A stretch of 64,000 nucleotides of DNA from Trichoplax sp. H2 (Eukaryota; Placozoa; Uniplacotomia; Trichoplacea). The stretch spans positions 124,001 to 188,000 of the forward strand of contig NOWV01000091.1 in assembly GCA_003344405.1 (NCBI GenBank), given 5' to 3'. A program made the position numbers and the translations under genes. Shown piece after piece: positions 26,261 through 38,337 of the stretch (the first letter of the stretch is position 1; every line of letters begins with the position of its first letter). The notes beneath the pieces are model-generated. The model had not been told where the DNA came from. It searched no databases and saw only the letters and a program-made list of their open reading frames with translations.

Positions 26261-29200
26261 ATGGCCAATTTTTCTCGCAGCTATATCACCATCTTTTTCC
26301 TCTTCACTTGCATTGGTTTCAGCCTTGGAATCACTCCAGATGCTGTCTGGAGGTCAATGTGCTATCATCGATGTATTGCTAAGGTAAAGTAAAAATTCCT
26401 CTTGCATTTCTAGCGTGTAAAACGAGTAGAACAGTCCAATAGCAATTTAACAACTTGATCGATATCTCCCCCCTTCCAATGTCGCTGTAAGGAGTTCGAG
26501 TTAAAAGTGCAAAAGCGATTTATTGCCGAATAGATATTCTACCAGTAGTCATTACAGATATACATAAGGATATACGAGGATATTACTTGTATTTCAATAC
26601 ATTCGTCTCTTCTGACGATGAAAAAAGATCCATTTCTTTCCGTTTCGTTCCCTCCCTACTTTTATATGCCGTAACAAATTCAGTCTTGCGGCTTCATGAT
26701 TACCGTTAGGCCAAATCTTTTCCTTTGCATGACCTATCACGTAACCATCCCTTGATTGCCAAATTCATTTTATACGTAAAATTTACCGATTGCCGTAGGA
26801 TGGTTACCCTGGTATATCCCTTGTATAGCCTCTTACACCATTATCGCTTTTTAATGCATTTGAAAAGTATATAACGAATTCAGTCTTGTAATGGATTGAT
26901 TACTGTTTCTACTTTCTAACCCTTACATGGCTTATTTCACTGTCGTAGCTTGATTGCTTCTCGTAATGCTATCAAAATAGCCTTCAGACCAATCTAGATA
27001 CAAATGGAGTAATCCTAAAGAAGTGAATTATTAAGGTTAAGTTCCTTTTTAGGGATTAAATGATAATTTACTATGAATTGAAGAAAGGCAACAATGACAC
27101 ACAACCTGATGATAGCATTCGAGTAGAACGGAAACCAACGGATATCCGCTATAACTGAAGATGGTATTTAATTTTGTCCATTTCGCGATCCATTTCTATA
27201 GACTTTACGTAAAATCATCCCAGATAAAATACGATAGATCATTTTTTAAGCTTGTAGTATTCGATAGACTTGGTCGATGGTTAGAAAGTATTTAAGCCCA
27301 TACTCAAAGTAATTACACCACTAAGCGATGGTAACAAAATATCTTGTGATAACTTTTGTGTTGATTTTTTTCCATTTATGGTGAGAAAATTAACAACTCC
27401 ATAATCGTAGCATTGTTGTCATTGAATCCTAAAATAAAAAGACGATAATTCAATGAAACAAACTATAGTTGCTTGTTGTGTGGTCCGTGCTTTACGGAGA
27501 ACGAAGAATTTCTCATAAACAATAAGCCATAAACCATGAATTAAAGCAATTAGGACAGTTCACCTTTTATTTATGGCTTATATTAAAAATAACTTTAGCC
27601 CTTCAATGATGCTTAATCTCCTCCGCTTTTCAGTTCAAAGTTTCAACTATTCATGCAGTAGCGAAGTAGGATTTAGATAGAGCGATTATAAAGCGGCCAA
27701 GCTTTCATAACTCGATCCAAAATGATCCCCTTAGAAGTAGAATAACCCCACGGTAAAGTACCCTTGCTTTTCCGATCAATCCCGCTTTGTTTCCCAATAT
27801 ATGAAATCGTTAGAGATAGCTGGATAACGGAGCAATGTATCCATTAAATAATACAGTAATTAGCAATAATATTCCAATCAAGGAAATCCGCAATGACTCT
27901 TAAATTTTCGTTTTTTATGGGGTATCAAATCTCAGTTAATTCACTAATTCAATAATTAATCGTTAAGGTCTATCCCTAAAATCAGTACTGGTTTACTTCA
28001 TTCTTACCATGATCGTAAACAGCGTCTAATGAACTCAATGCATACGCATACATTAATTAATTAAATTACTATAGCATATATTAACGGCGCAGCAAGGGTC
28101 ATAGCTAGTCATGGCGTTTTTACGGTTGCCGATCGAGAACCGAAAGTAAAATGAACCATTGACTAGAGATTCTCCATTTTATACAGAAATAGTACCCGAA
28201 CTATAGTATGGAAAGGCTGTGATTCAATCAAATTGGCTACTTATTCTAGTGTAGGTAGTTCTCTCTTGATAGCATATAAAATAAAATCCAGTCAAGAAAA
28301 TTAATAGTATTTGAACTGCCATAGTACGGAAAGACCGTGACTCAACAATACTTATCACTTATTCTAGTATAGCCAGTTTTCTCTTGACAGGGGATAACGT
28401 AAAAAGCCTAATCTCATTCTATGTTATGGATGAAAGTCAAAGTAAAATGGTTTTCAAATGGAAATCGATCAAGATGCGGTGCTTAACTTCATCCATTTCA
28501 TGCGTATAGTGGGCAATGTTGAGTTAAGTTTTGTATAACAGAGCATGGAATCCCTTCGTTTTTCAAGGACACAAAATCCAATCGAATTGCGAGTCTCTAC
28601 TATACAAGCATAAGCAAAGAGATTTTTAAATAGCAATGTATCAGGATATCTCGCGGCCATTTTAGTAGGTTTAACCTCCTCTATCTTACTTCTATCGTCA
28701 ATTTCGATTATACCTGCAGCATAGCGCAATCCCTTCTTCTAGGCAGGTATAAAATAAAATCCAAATGCCATCCTACACCTATCACAATTCCTTATTTAAT
28801 ACATCAATCACCAAATAAAATCGAAATCCGATCTTTTACAGGAGGGATTTTGTTTTCATACTATTTTAGAACAGTAATGAAAATCGTTGCAATGACGAGC
28901 TAATCGTAGCAAGTTATACAAGTTACAATTTTAGAACACCAGTGAAAATCGTTGCAACAACCAGCTAATTGTAGCTTCTCTTTGCAGCAAGTTATAAAAG
29001 GTGAAAAGCCGGGATGTACCAAACCCATTACTCAGGAGTGTTATGAGCCATGCTTTAGGCCTTGTAACACATCGTACAGTGGAAAAAATTTCTGTAAAGA
29101 CTTTACTTGTCGAAGTTTTACCAGCAATCAAGGAGCAATTTGCCTCTCTTCCTGTGAATTCGTCCATAACGTCATCTCAATGAACTTGCCATGTAAGACA

Positions 29201-32200
29201 ATCAATATTTGTTACGATTAATAAATATAGACAGCAAAAATTTCCTTACTTTCTTGACTTGAATATAGAGTCATTATCTGTTAAATTACGTTGAAAAAAA
29301 ATGGCTAACAACGTTAACATAGTTAGTATTTGCTCTATAAACAGTTCTATAGTTGCTCAACTACGAAATACGTGTTATGATTATTTACTGCTAGATAGTG
29401 GTCGCTAAGCATCTTAGCTTATTTTTAACCTCGAGTTTCAGAAGCCATTTAATATAAGGATGCTAAATAGGAATAGTTTATCGATTCTGGCAGAATCCCT
29501 AGTAGCATGCGAGAACAATGTCTTCATAAATTCATATTCATTATTGCGCTATTTGACGAAATCTAACTAACGATATTTTTGATATCTTTTCCGTTGGACT
29601 AGATAACCAGAGTTTTGTTGATCCTGTATTTGCAAATCCTCGTAAGTATCGTAATTTAAAGTAGATTTATATGGTAATCAAACCGTGTTGATAGAACAAG
29701 TTCTCAGAAAAGATTAATCTTTGTTGAATTAATCTGTAATAGGTTATTAACTATTTCATAGACTTAGTAAACCATTTTATAATATAGAAATGAGTATCTT
29801 TCTTCACAATTTACTGTACAATCAATATCTTAATGATAGCGTTTTTAATCGAGAAAAGAATATCTCTTCTTAAAGTATAGCCTATTCTGCATGCTTGTTT
29901 TGTGCTCTGCATAAATATCTTCCATCATTGCTGGTAGTTACGGCTGTTCAAGTTGAAATAATATCCTAAATTAGAGGCAAAAACGTTGCAAAACGATAAC
30001 AAGCACCTACGTTAAAACAGTATTTCTATTAAGACGATTAGTTGATAACTCGATATGCAAAGAAGTAATACTCGATCAATATTCAAGAGCAATTTGTAGC
30101 TATCCAATAATGTTAATTCTTCGCCTTACCATATTTTATAATTATCCAGCGACTAATAAGTCTTTTCTATACCGATCATGATACAACCATAGTTATCAAT
30201 TAATGCGATTACATTTTTTGATCTATAGACTGGAATACTGAGGAAAATCTACTGAGTTCCCTATGCAATAGCAACAATGCAGGTATCTTGAATTAGCTAA
30301 AGTAGACTAAATATCATTGGTTCTAGTATGGCTCTTAGAATATTGCCGTATTACATATGTGTGTTATAGTATATTTAATGACAGAATTATATCAAACATT
30401 CTCAGATAGCTCTGCTAACGTAAATAGTTCGCTATGTATAATAAAATAAGAGTAAATAGAAAAGGGTTCGTACATGAGTAAAATGTTTGCTTTTTAAAAA
30501 CTATTTCTCGTGTCGAATTCTATAAAATTAAGAATAAGTATGGTCGTGAAGTCTGTGTCATTTCGATCATTCAAATTTCCACCATACTAGGTGCAATGAA
30601 ATATATTGTCAAAAATTTGGTGATTGGAAATGAACCGTTTCGGACAAAATCAAACAACGAAATTTGCACCTGCTCCGCCAAAAATTCATTGACATTACCT
30701 CCCAATGTTGGCCAGTATGTCGTTCCCCCTTTAAAGTCTTCAGTTGACTATAAAAGTGGCCACCTCGTCTTACAAGTAAAATTTAAACCTAAAGGTAAAT
30801 TCATTTATGAATTGCTATTCCCTTCATAACTTTCGCTCTCTAGTAGCCTACTTCTGTTTATTCCACTACAACGCTGGCTACATCGTAATCAAGTCATTAT
30901 TTGGGTCGTAATGAGGCATTCATTTTTCCTTCAATTTCTGCCATGTTTAACCTTTTGATCGTATCCTATCCTACTTAAATTCAAATTTATCTATTATTTT
31001 CTCATTGCTACTGCTACTCCTTTATCTCAGTACATATATTTGTTTTGTAATTTTTACTCTATTATAGGGGAATGGCAGGAATTACGTTACTTTCTCAAAA
31101 ACCTGAATGATGATTCAGGAGCTGTGGTCAGCTACTGTAACTTAACCAAAAGTAATGTGGCAACCGCCATCTTGCACCAACCTAAAGATCAAATTCGTTA
31201 CAACATTCAGCAAAATAATAATGGCATCGAATTTATGGTCCTCGTGGTGCCTAGTATTCCTAATCTAGATACTACCTTATCCTTAGCGAAGCTTACTCCA
31301 GCAGCACTAGAATATTTAAACCCCACTACCGCAACTGCACCTACTGGTAAGTGTTTATGATTATTCTAGACTGAGATAGATTTAGCTATTCTATCACTAC
31401 AAATAGGATCGATTGTATTATAAGATATTCTATCTCTTTTAATATTTATTTTCCATACAGGGAACGTATCGGAATCCGATTATGCCACATCTGGAAGTAA
31501 ATATTATAATCTAAATGATGTATAGAGCAATAAATTGCTATACTGTAGATTCTATATTTCATCTATCATTTCGACGTCAAATTTTTCCTTAAATGTGGAA
31601 AAATCGATAAAGACTTCAATTTTCTATCATTGCACGTAGTTCTTCATATCGAGCTAGGATAACGCAATCATTAATTGACGATAAAGAAATTGTGAAACGA
31701 AATCTTCTTAGGCTTTAAAAATCAATGTTGCATATTAATGAATTCGTATTGCTAATTTTAAGTCTATTCGTTACTCAAAATATCTTGATTGCAGTAACTT
31801 CATGTCAATAACAATCCTAGTATAACCAGCGAGTTATCCTACACCATCGGGCATTATGCCATACAGAATACCTTCTTCTGCATTTAATTGCCAAACTCTT
31901 ACAGTGCTCATAAGGTTATTATAAATAAGCCACAATATCTTTCACTAACATTAAACTAATTGTCAGATCATGAGGAAAAAAACGACTATTGGAAATGGCT
32001 ACTTGCGTCGGGATTAGGTGGTATATTAATTGCAGTTTCTCTTATAGCGATTTACTGGAATTTTCGAAGTAAGTTTTGTGAAATCACTAACATTATTTTA
32101 AAAGTCAAGTCTCTCGGTACAAATTACGTAAAATTACGTCCAGTTTCTTGGTAAAAACGCAAATTTTATATCTAGTAAAACAATGTTTTCTTAAAGCAAC

Positions 32201-33441
32201 ACTCCTCAGTCATCATAGCTATTCTCTACTTGGTTTATTGTAACGTTTGTGTTAATGTTTGGTCAATTTTATCATTAGCTAAGCTGCTTACAGGAGAAAT
32301 CGCAGGAAGAAAATTATTTCAGGACAGAACTGGAAGATGTTTTGAAGAAACATTTAACGAATTATTCAGTGGTATGGAATAGTTCCTGAAACTACGTAGA
32401 GTAACATTGGCCCTACGTACAGCGATAGACTAAGAACTTAAAAGATACTATAATATCTATACTTGAGAGATATCTTCATGTTACCACCATCTTACAGCTA
32501 TAAATACTATTGCCTAATGGTAATATCTGTATTGCGAATAGCGATGAAATAAATAATAGAGGACCTTAATTTTTATGTTATTTATAGTGGAACGTATACA
32601 AGGCATATCTGAACTTAAAGAAAACAAGAACTTCTTATTAATTATTCAGTGTCTGGATGAACAATTTTCCTTAATATCAAAGGCCTTAGAAAAATTCCTA
32701 AAAAAAAAAGAAATGAAGTATACCGTTTCAGATGAAGTCGATGAAGGCCAACTTCCTATAGCTTATTCTATGGTTAAACAAACCGCTGAAGCTGGAAAGG
32801 CACGTTTCCATAGCTCTAATCCACCAGTTCTGTATTAATCAGAATATGATAATAACAGTTCGCAATAATGATCAAAGTGCTTATTTTGTTTTATGATGTT
32901 TATATTTTCCTACTAATATTAACTTGATTTGGCGAAAAGAATAATTAACTTATACTGAAACGTTCTAAAAATCTTGAATCAACCAGCATATTTTACTGTT
33001 CTATGTTCATTTATTTAGCTATAATTTAATTAGAGACGGATTAAATGTGTTCATCAGGTATAAATCGAAATTCACTCTGATTATTTTCGTTGATAATAGA
33101 TTATCATATTCCTCACAAAGAAATTAGTGGAAACGGTCGAAGAATACAGGGAAAATAGTAGAATCAATTATGATAATGACGATGAGAAAGCTATGATCAT
33201 CTTCTTTTGGATTACTGTCTTGGAAAGATTAAGAAAACATAAAAATAGTATTGATATTATCCTTATCAAAGATAGTAAACTAGATAGTAGTATTATGGTG
33301 CAGAATGGAAATAAAATTCTTGGCTTAGATGATCTCCCAATCTATGATATTCAAAGCAAGAAGGACCAAAACCAAATTCTAAATTGTCTCACACATACGA
33401 CTCGAGGAGATAAAAATTGGAAAATTTCAAGTGCTGTTTAA
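26261..33441 (+). CDS. R2: IL-17-receptor-like (TIR/SEFIR-type) membrane receptor, 562 aa
   Basis: Exons: 26261-26383, 28988-29192, 29603-29641, 30229-30282, 30591-30794, 31068-31346, 31461-31496, 31967-32068, 32279-32371, 32588-32799, 33100-33441; the sum is 563 codons. Residues 1-41 hold a signal peptide and ITPDAVWRSMCYHRC. Residues 42-109 have eight cysteines (x7, x3, x3, x9, x4, x10, x3). Residues 110-313 complete the ectodomain, with the CTC motif after residue 160. The helix (core LASGLGGILIAVSLIAIYW) is near residues 321-341. Residues 379-562 form the STIR-like domain, with IIIFLTKKLVETV across the last intron and IIFFW like a TIR box 3. Oddities: an extra 308-base intron (30283-30590) absent from R0, R1 and R3; a GC donor at 32800; and a donor at 31497 shifted by one codon. 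A tandem copy of its 3' third follows directly. Confidence 0.8.
26384..28987 (+). other. Intron 1 of R2, paralogous to R3 intron 1
   Basis: A phase-0 intron of 2.6 kb that aligns along much of its length with R3 intron 1. It contains: repeats of about 105-200 bp with AATTCAGTCTTG and CATG(A/G)CCTAT-type words (26660-26960); a tandem duplication of about 114 bp at 28197-28410; and a duplicated acceptor region at 28863-28990. Minus-strand open frames at 28469-28729 and in R3 do not keep a common frame, so I do not call a nested gene. Confidence 0.6.
28197..28410. repeat. Tandem duplication of about 114 bp in R2 intron 1
   Basis: Two units (28197-28310 and 28311-28410) share ATAGTA(T/C)GGAAAG, CTTATTCTAGT(G/A)TAG and TTCTCTTGA(T/C)AG or variants. 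R3 intron 1 has one copy at about 40570-40700, so the second copy arose in R2, or was lost in R3, after the two genes split. Confidence 0.65.
28863..29000 (+). repeat. Duplicated 3' splice-site region before R2 exon 2
   Basis: A unit of about 65 bp (AACAGTAATGAAAATCGTTGC ... GTAGCAAGTTATA) is followed by a second unit ending in the real acceptor TTTGCAG/CAAGTTATA at 28988. The first unit carries a decoy TCGTAG/CAAGTTATA. R3 has the same arrangement at 41104-41265. Confidence 0.7.
29193..29602 (+). other. Intron 2 of R2
   Basis: Phase-1 intron of 410 bases, paralogous to 41464-41921 in R3; nothing else seen. Confidence 0.5.
29642..30228 (+). other. Intron 3 of R2
   Basis: Phase-1 intron of 587 bases, paralogous to 41961-42597 in R3; nothing else seen. 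Confidence 0.5.
30283..30590 (+). other. Intron specific to R2 at an AG|GT site
   Basis: A 308-base phase-1 intron (donor GTATCT, acceptor ...CACCATACTAG). In R3 the flanking codons are continuous as CCAG/GTGCAATG; R0 and R1 also read straight through this position. The parsimonious reading is intron gain in R2. No terminal repeats or coding capacity are visible. Confidence 0.7.
31497..31966 (+). other. R2 intron before the membrane exon
   Basis: Phase-1 intron of 470 bases. Its 5' part aligns with the R3 intron starting at 43536. Nothing else recognised. Confidence 0.45.
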
Positions 33442-34165
33442 GGCTATAATTTCTTTGGATTTCGATCTTTCTTGAATTGCTATAGTACTGAAATTTACTT
33501 TAAACACCCACGATTTAAAATGTTGTAAGGTGTGATATTCTTGGAAAATGATATAAGATATATTCCAATAAGAGATCGTTTGCTAATCCATGTAAGCGAT
33601 TCTTAAGCTTCAGTAGTCGAAATTCGACAGTTTTAGCATTGTTGGTCCAGCCAATGTAAATATAGAATTACTGTAAGCTTTAGTAGTATTTATAAAGAGA
33701 AATATCACGATTAATTGCATCGCTTTTATTGCAATTAAACGGTAACAAATCTACTCCTTGTATACAAATATTGTAATGCATTATGGCATAATTGAGTGTA
33801 AACTGGTTGATTAGCCAATATATCTGTAATATTTTTGCATGAAAATTTATTTTTCTACTCTAATGTTAAATTTTATTACCACCTAATACTTTATTACTAA
33901 CTCACAACTGTCAAATTGATAATAAAACTAGCCATATTCTCTAAATAAACTAACTTCTGATCTCCACATTTCTGATAATTGGAGATCAAAATGAATAAGA
34001 CCTTAAATTTTAACCGGCTTGATTGAATTCCGAACTAGCAAAATATTAATCTCAAACATTTGATATCTAAATTATTATCTACGTGCATTATATCGAAGAA
34101 TTTGAAAATAATAACTTCACTACTAAACACTAAAGAATTCGATTATTTGAAAATTGAAATAAAAA
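32040..34165. repeat. 2.1-kb tandem duplication, copy 1 (3' part of R2 plus flank)
   Basis: The DNA from the middle of the R2 membrane exon through both SEFIR-like exons and about 700 bp of 3' flank is followed by a second copy of the same order at about 34165-36290. Both copies end in the first monomer of the satellite-like array (GATTATTTG-AAATTGAAAT-type words). Copy 1 is the one used by R2. Confidence 0.75.
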
Positions 34166-35593
34166 GTTATAGGGATTGACTGGCAATTTCGAAGTTTTGT
34201 GGAATCGTTACCTTGATTTTCAATCTCGTGCCTCTCAGTACAAATTACCGTACTTAAGATTACATCTATTTTCTTGGTAAGAAATGAAGAGTTTTGATTT
34301 AGTAAAACAACATTTTCTAAAGCTACACTCGTCAGTCATCATGGCTATTCTTTACATGGGTTATTCTAAAGCTTGCGCTAATATTTCACTAATTTTGTCA
34401 ATGGATAAAGTGCCTAAAGGAGAAAATAAAGGAAAATTATTTCGGGAAAGAATCGGAAGCTGTGTCACAAGAATATCATCAAAATGAATAAATCCTAGGT
34501 ACAGAACAAATCCTAAAGACCACGTAGCGTAGCATTAGCCTTATATTTAATGATAGTCTAAGAAGTTAATAAATACTATAATTTCTATACTTAAAAGACA
34601 TCTTCATGTTACTACCATCTTATAGTTATAGATACTACTGACTTGTGATAATATCTGTAATACGAATAGTGATGAAAAAGATAATAGAGAACCTTATTTT
34701 TACGTTCTACACCGGGCATATCTCACTTAAAAAAATGCAAAGATTTTTTACTCATCGTCTAATATCCGTGAATACACCTTCCCTTAAGGTCAGCGGGATT
34801 AGTAAATCTTCGAAAAAACAAAGGTATAAAGCATATCGTTCCCGATGAAATTGATAAAAACCAAGTTACTGTGTTTATGGACGTAAATACACAATCCAAT
34901 AAATTTCCAAAGGTCAGTTTTTGTAACTCTAATCCACCAATTCTACTTTAAGCAGAATATGATAATAACAATTTGCAATTGTGATTAACGCGTTAATTCG
35001 TTTTTGATATGTATATTATGCTATAAATGCACCTGATTTAACAACCGAAATACATTATTAACTAATAGTAGAACGTTCTAAAAATCCTTCATCTATCCGT
35101 ATATTTGCCTTTCTATATCACTTATATTAGCTATAATTTAAAGAAAGGTCAATTATGTTCATCAGTCATGAATCGAAATTAATTTTTGTTATTTTCGTTG
35201 TTGATAGATTATCATTCTCCTCGTACCAGAATTAGTGGAAACTATCGCTGACTACAGAAGAAAAGGTCCACTCATTGATGATAATCGTGACAAGAGCAAG
35301 GATATCGTCATTTTCTGTTAAAAATTGCCTTGCGAAAGTTTATAGAACATCCAAATAATATTGACGTTACCCATGCCAAAGATAGTGAACTAGGCAATAG
35401 TCCTAGAAAGCAAAATGAAGATGAAATTCTTGGCTTAAAATATCTCTTAATCTATGACATTCTAGACAATGAGGACCAAAACCGAATTTTAACTGATCTC
35501 ACTCATATAACTTTTCATAGGAATCGAAGTCCGAGAATTCTGTCTACTTTTGAAGGCGTAATTCCTTTAATTTTGATCACTGTTATATTGTAA
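34165..35593 (+). pseudogene. R2b: truncated, disabled receptor copy
   Basis: This has only the 3' third of a receptor gene. It starts abruptly inside membrane-exon sequence (ATAGGGATTGACTGGCAATT, compare R2 ATAGCGATTTACTGGAATTT). The linker exon equivalent (about 34395-34490) has lost its acceptor: TTGTCATTAG became TTGTCAATGG. The first SEFIR-like exon (about 34715-34915) has lost its acceptor TAG and carries frame breaks. The last exon keeps an acceptor at 35208 but meets a stop at 35319-35321 where R3 reads FFWIAVLE; the homologous frame resumes shifted and runs to 35593. No signal-peptide, cysteine-rich or ectodomain exons exist nearby, so it cannot make a receptor on its own. Splicing into R2 transcripts as an alternative end seems unlikely given the frame breaks. 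Confidence 0.85.
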
Positions 35594-36244
35594 TAATATT
35601 GAAATTAGTGAGCAATATCCACGATTTAAAATGGTTTAGGATGAAAATTCACGTAGAATATAATATATTCAAATAAGAGATTATTTGCTAATCCATGATG
35701 ACGATTCTGAAGCTACAATACTCCAAATTAAAAAGTTTTCAACATTGTTCGTGTAGCTAACGTAAACATAGAATTGCAATAAGCTTTAGTAGTATTTATA
35801 AAGAGAAATGTCAACATAAATAGCACTGCTTTTATTGCAATTGCAGAGTAACAAATTTACTCCTTGTGTATAAATACTACAGTACAGTATGGCCTAATTG
35901 GGGTAGAAACTGGCTGATTAGCCTACACATCTGTAACATTTTTTCTATAAAAATTTATTTCTTCACTTTAACATTAAATTTTATTACCACCCAATACTTT
36001 AAGACTAACTCATACCCGTAAATTGATAATTAAAACTAGCCATATTCTTTCAATAGACTAATTTTTGATCTTCATATTTTCTGATAAACTGAGTGATCAA
36101 AATGAAGAAGACTTATGTTTTTACTGGCTTCATTGAATTCTGAATTAACATAATATTAGTCATGAACATTTGCATCCAAATTATTGCCTACATGCATAAT
36201 ATCGGAAAATTTGAAAGTAACAAATTTAGTGCTAAACTCTAAAG

Positions 36245-37640
36245 AAATTGATTATTTATAACTTCAAATAGGCAGTGTTTCCAGTAGAACTTTAATACAG
36301 CTATTCAAATAAGGATAGTGCAATGATAAGCATTTATATTAAAGGGGCTATTAATCTATTCGTGCAGAAGCTGCAGTATACTGTACGTATATTATGTAGA
36401 ATTCTTAGGAACGACTGAATATCAATCAAGTAATCTCTTGAAAATAAACAATTATAAATTTAGGATCTAATGTATAGTACATATTACATCGGTAATATTT
36501 AAAACATTTAAAAAATAAGAATTATACTAACAATCTTTCCGAAGACACTTATTATTTGTAAATAGAAATATGAATCTTTCAAGTAGAATTTTAATTTAAT
36601 TGTTCAAGAATAATAATACTCTGTGATTTCTATATAAAAGGTTATTAGTCTATTTGTTCAGAAAGTACAGTATAAACGATCAAGCAAAATACTAAAGAAG
36701 AATCAGTCGTAAAAGAAATGATTATGAAATCAGATATAATGGGTGATATACGAGCCGTATACTGTATACGAGTGTATTATAACGGTAAAATTTACTATAC
36801 CACCAGTTTCTCCAAGAATTTGATAATTTGTAGACAGCGATAGGTAACTTTTAATTAAAGCTTTCAATATAACTACTCAAGAACGATGTTACTGCAAACC
36901 TATATTTACATACAAAGCAATATTAGCCTACTGTATATACTTTAAAATAGCAACTAAACTACTACCTTTCTCTAAGGATTTAATCACTTAAATAAATTAT
37001 GTTAGGCAGTTTTCCAACCAGAATTTTGGTATACCTTCTCGACAATGATACTACCGTAGTGTACACTTACATACAAATTAATAATATTCTATATATATAA
37101 ATTCGAAAAATAACAACTGTAAATATTCTACCAATCTTTCCATAGAATTTGATAATTTATAAACAGACACATAATCTTCCAAGTAGAATTTTTACTATAA
37201 ATACATACTCAACAATGATACTGCAGCAAACTATACTTAAATGTAAACGACTATTAGTTTATATATATAGGTATATATATATTATACATTTGACCTATCT
37301 CTCTAGGGAATTTGAAATTGATGCTATCGTAATCTACGCTTACATGCTAAGGAATATTTGTCCATATTTACGTAACTACACCATATCTGATCTAGAATTC
37401 TTAAGAATTACTGAAAGTAGATCAATTAATCCTTTGCAAGGATTCAAAATTTAGGTACATACTGTATAATGTATGGTATCGGTAATATTGAAAAGTAAGA
37501 ATTATATTGGTAATCTCATTCAGAAATCTGGCAATTTATGAATTAAAATAGCTTGTCCTTCAAATACAAATTACATAAGCTACCCTTGAATGATGCTACT
37601 ATAGTAAATTTTTATTTTTATAAAATTATTAGTCTATTCT
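36245..37640. repeat. Satellite-like array 1, monomers about 160-280 bp
   Basis: About seven diverged monomers built on GAATTTGATAATTTGTAAAT, CAAGTAGAATTTTAATATAA, CTC(A/G)A(G/C)AATGATACTACTGTA, CTTACATACAAAGGACTATT and AGTCTATATA-type words. Anchors fall near 36253, 36553, 36829, 36985, 37147, 37316 and 37527. The array lies downstream of R2b and matches array 2 unit by unit. An open frame at 37149-37454 is just part of the array. Confidence 0.75.
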
Positions 37641-37969
37641 CTTCAATAGTAAAACATGAACTTTTGCGGAAACCAACAGTGAAGTATATAGGGTGTAGAA
37701 TTATTCGGATTTACTGAACACAAATTAAATAAAATCCTTAAGTAGCGGCAATAACATTACTATAGCGCTTAATGTATGTATCCAAGCTTCTATATACTAA
37801 TTACGAGAATTCGATTACCATATCGCGCCAGAGCACGAGCAACTGATCATGTGAAACTAGGCGAGCATTGCATCTTACTGTAGCACATATCAGTTTCGGC
37901 ACTAATTAAGAATTCAATTTTAGCACTAAAGTTACGACGCTACTATCAGTGAATTCGGCGATATAGAAT
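37641..37969. other. Intergenic stretch between array 1 and the R3 upstream block
   Basis: The first part (to about 37730) still aligns with 47440-47560 downstream of array 2. The rest shows nothing recognisable. Confidence 0.4.
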
Positions 37970-38337
37970 CTTCTCTTACCAATAATTATAATTAATTATT
38001 GTACCCGTATTATCCCCTTATTCTTATGATAATATAAATAATGTAGAGATACGTCAACAGTCTATAGAATCCCATATTAGATGAAGAGAAGGATGGAGTA
38101 GGTATAGGCTGTCATGCTTTGTTGATAATAACCTGATATACATTGTTATGCTTATTTTTAGCGCGATTTAATAACCTTGATTCGAAAGCATCCGGAATAA
38201 TTACAATGAATCCATGCTTTCACGGCTATTGTATAATCATTTTTATATAGATGTTATAGGAAATAGTGCAGCAGTATAAAATCGACATCCCATATAGTAC
38301 TACTGCACACTATTAAGAATTTTCCTTCAAGAATAGC
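37970..38337 (+). promoter_or_regulatory. R3 upstream region with TATA-like box
   Basis: Paralogous to the R2 upstream block (25780-26260). TATAAAAT at 38275-38282 lies 56 bases before the ATG; R4 has a similar TATA box at a similar distance. Core-promoter function is inferred. Confidence 0.5.

Noticed and set aside
28469-28729. Minus-strand 86-codon frame in R2 intron 1, with a related frame at 40744-40992 in R3 intron 1
   Set aside because: The DNA is paralogous, but indels put the two in different frames and no start, domain or splice context is conserved; similarity comes from the gene duplication.
37149-37454. 101-codon plus-strand frame downstream of R2b
   Set aside because: Lies entirely inside satellite-like array 1 and is not kept open in the matching array 2.
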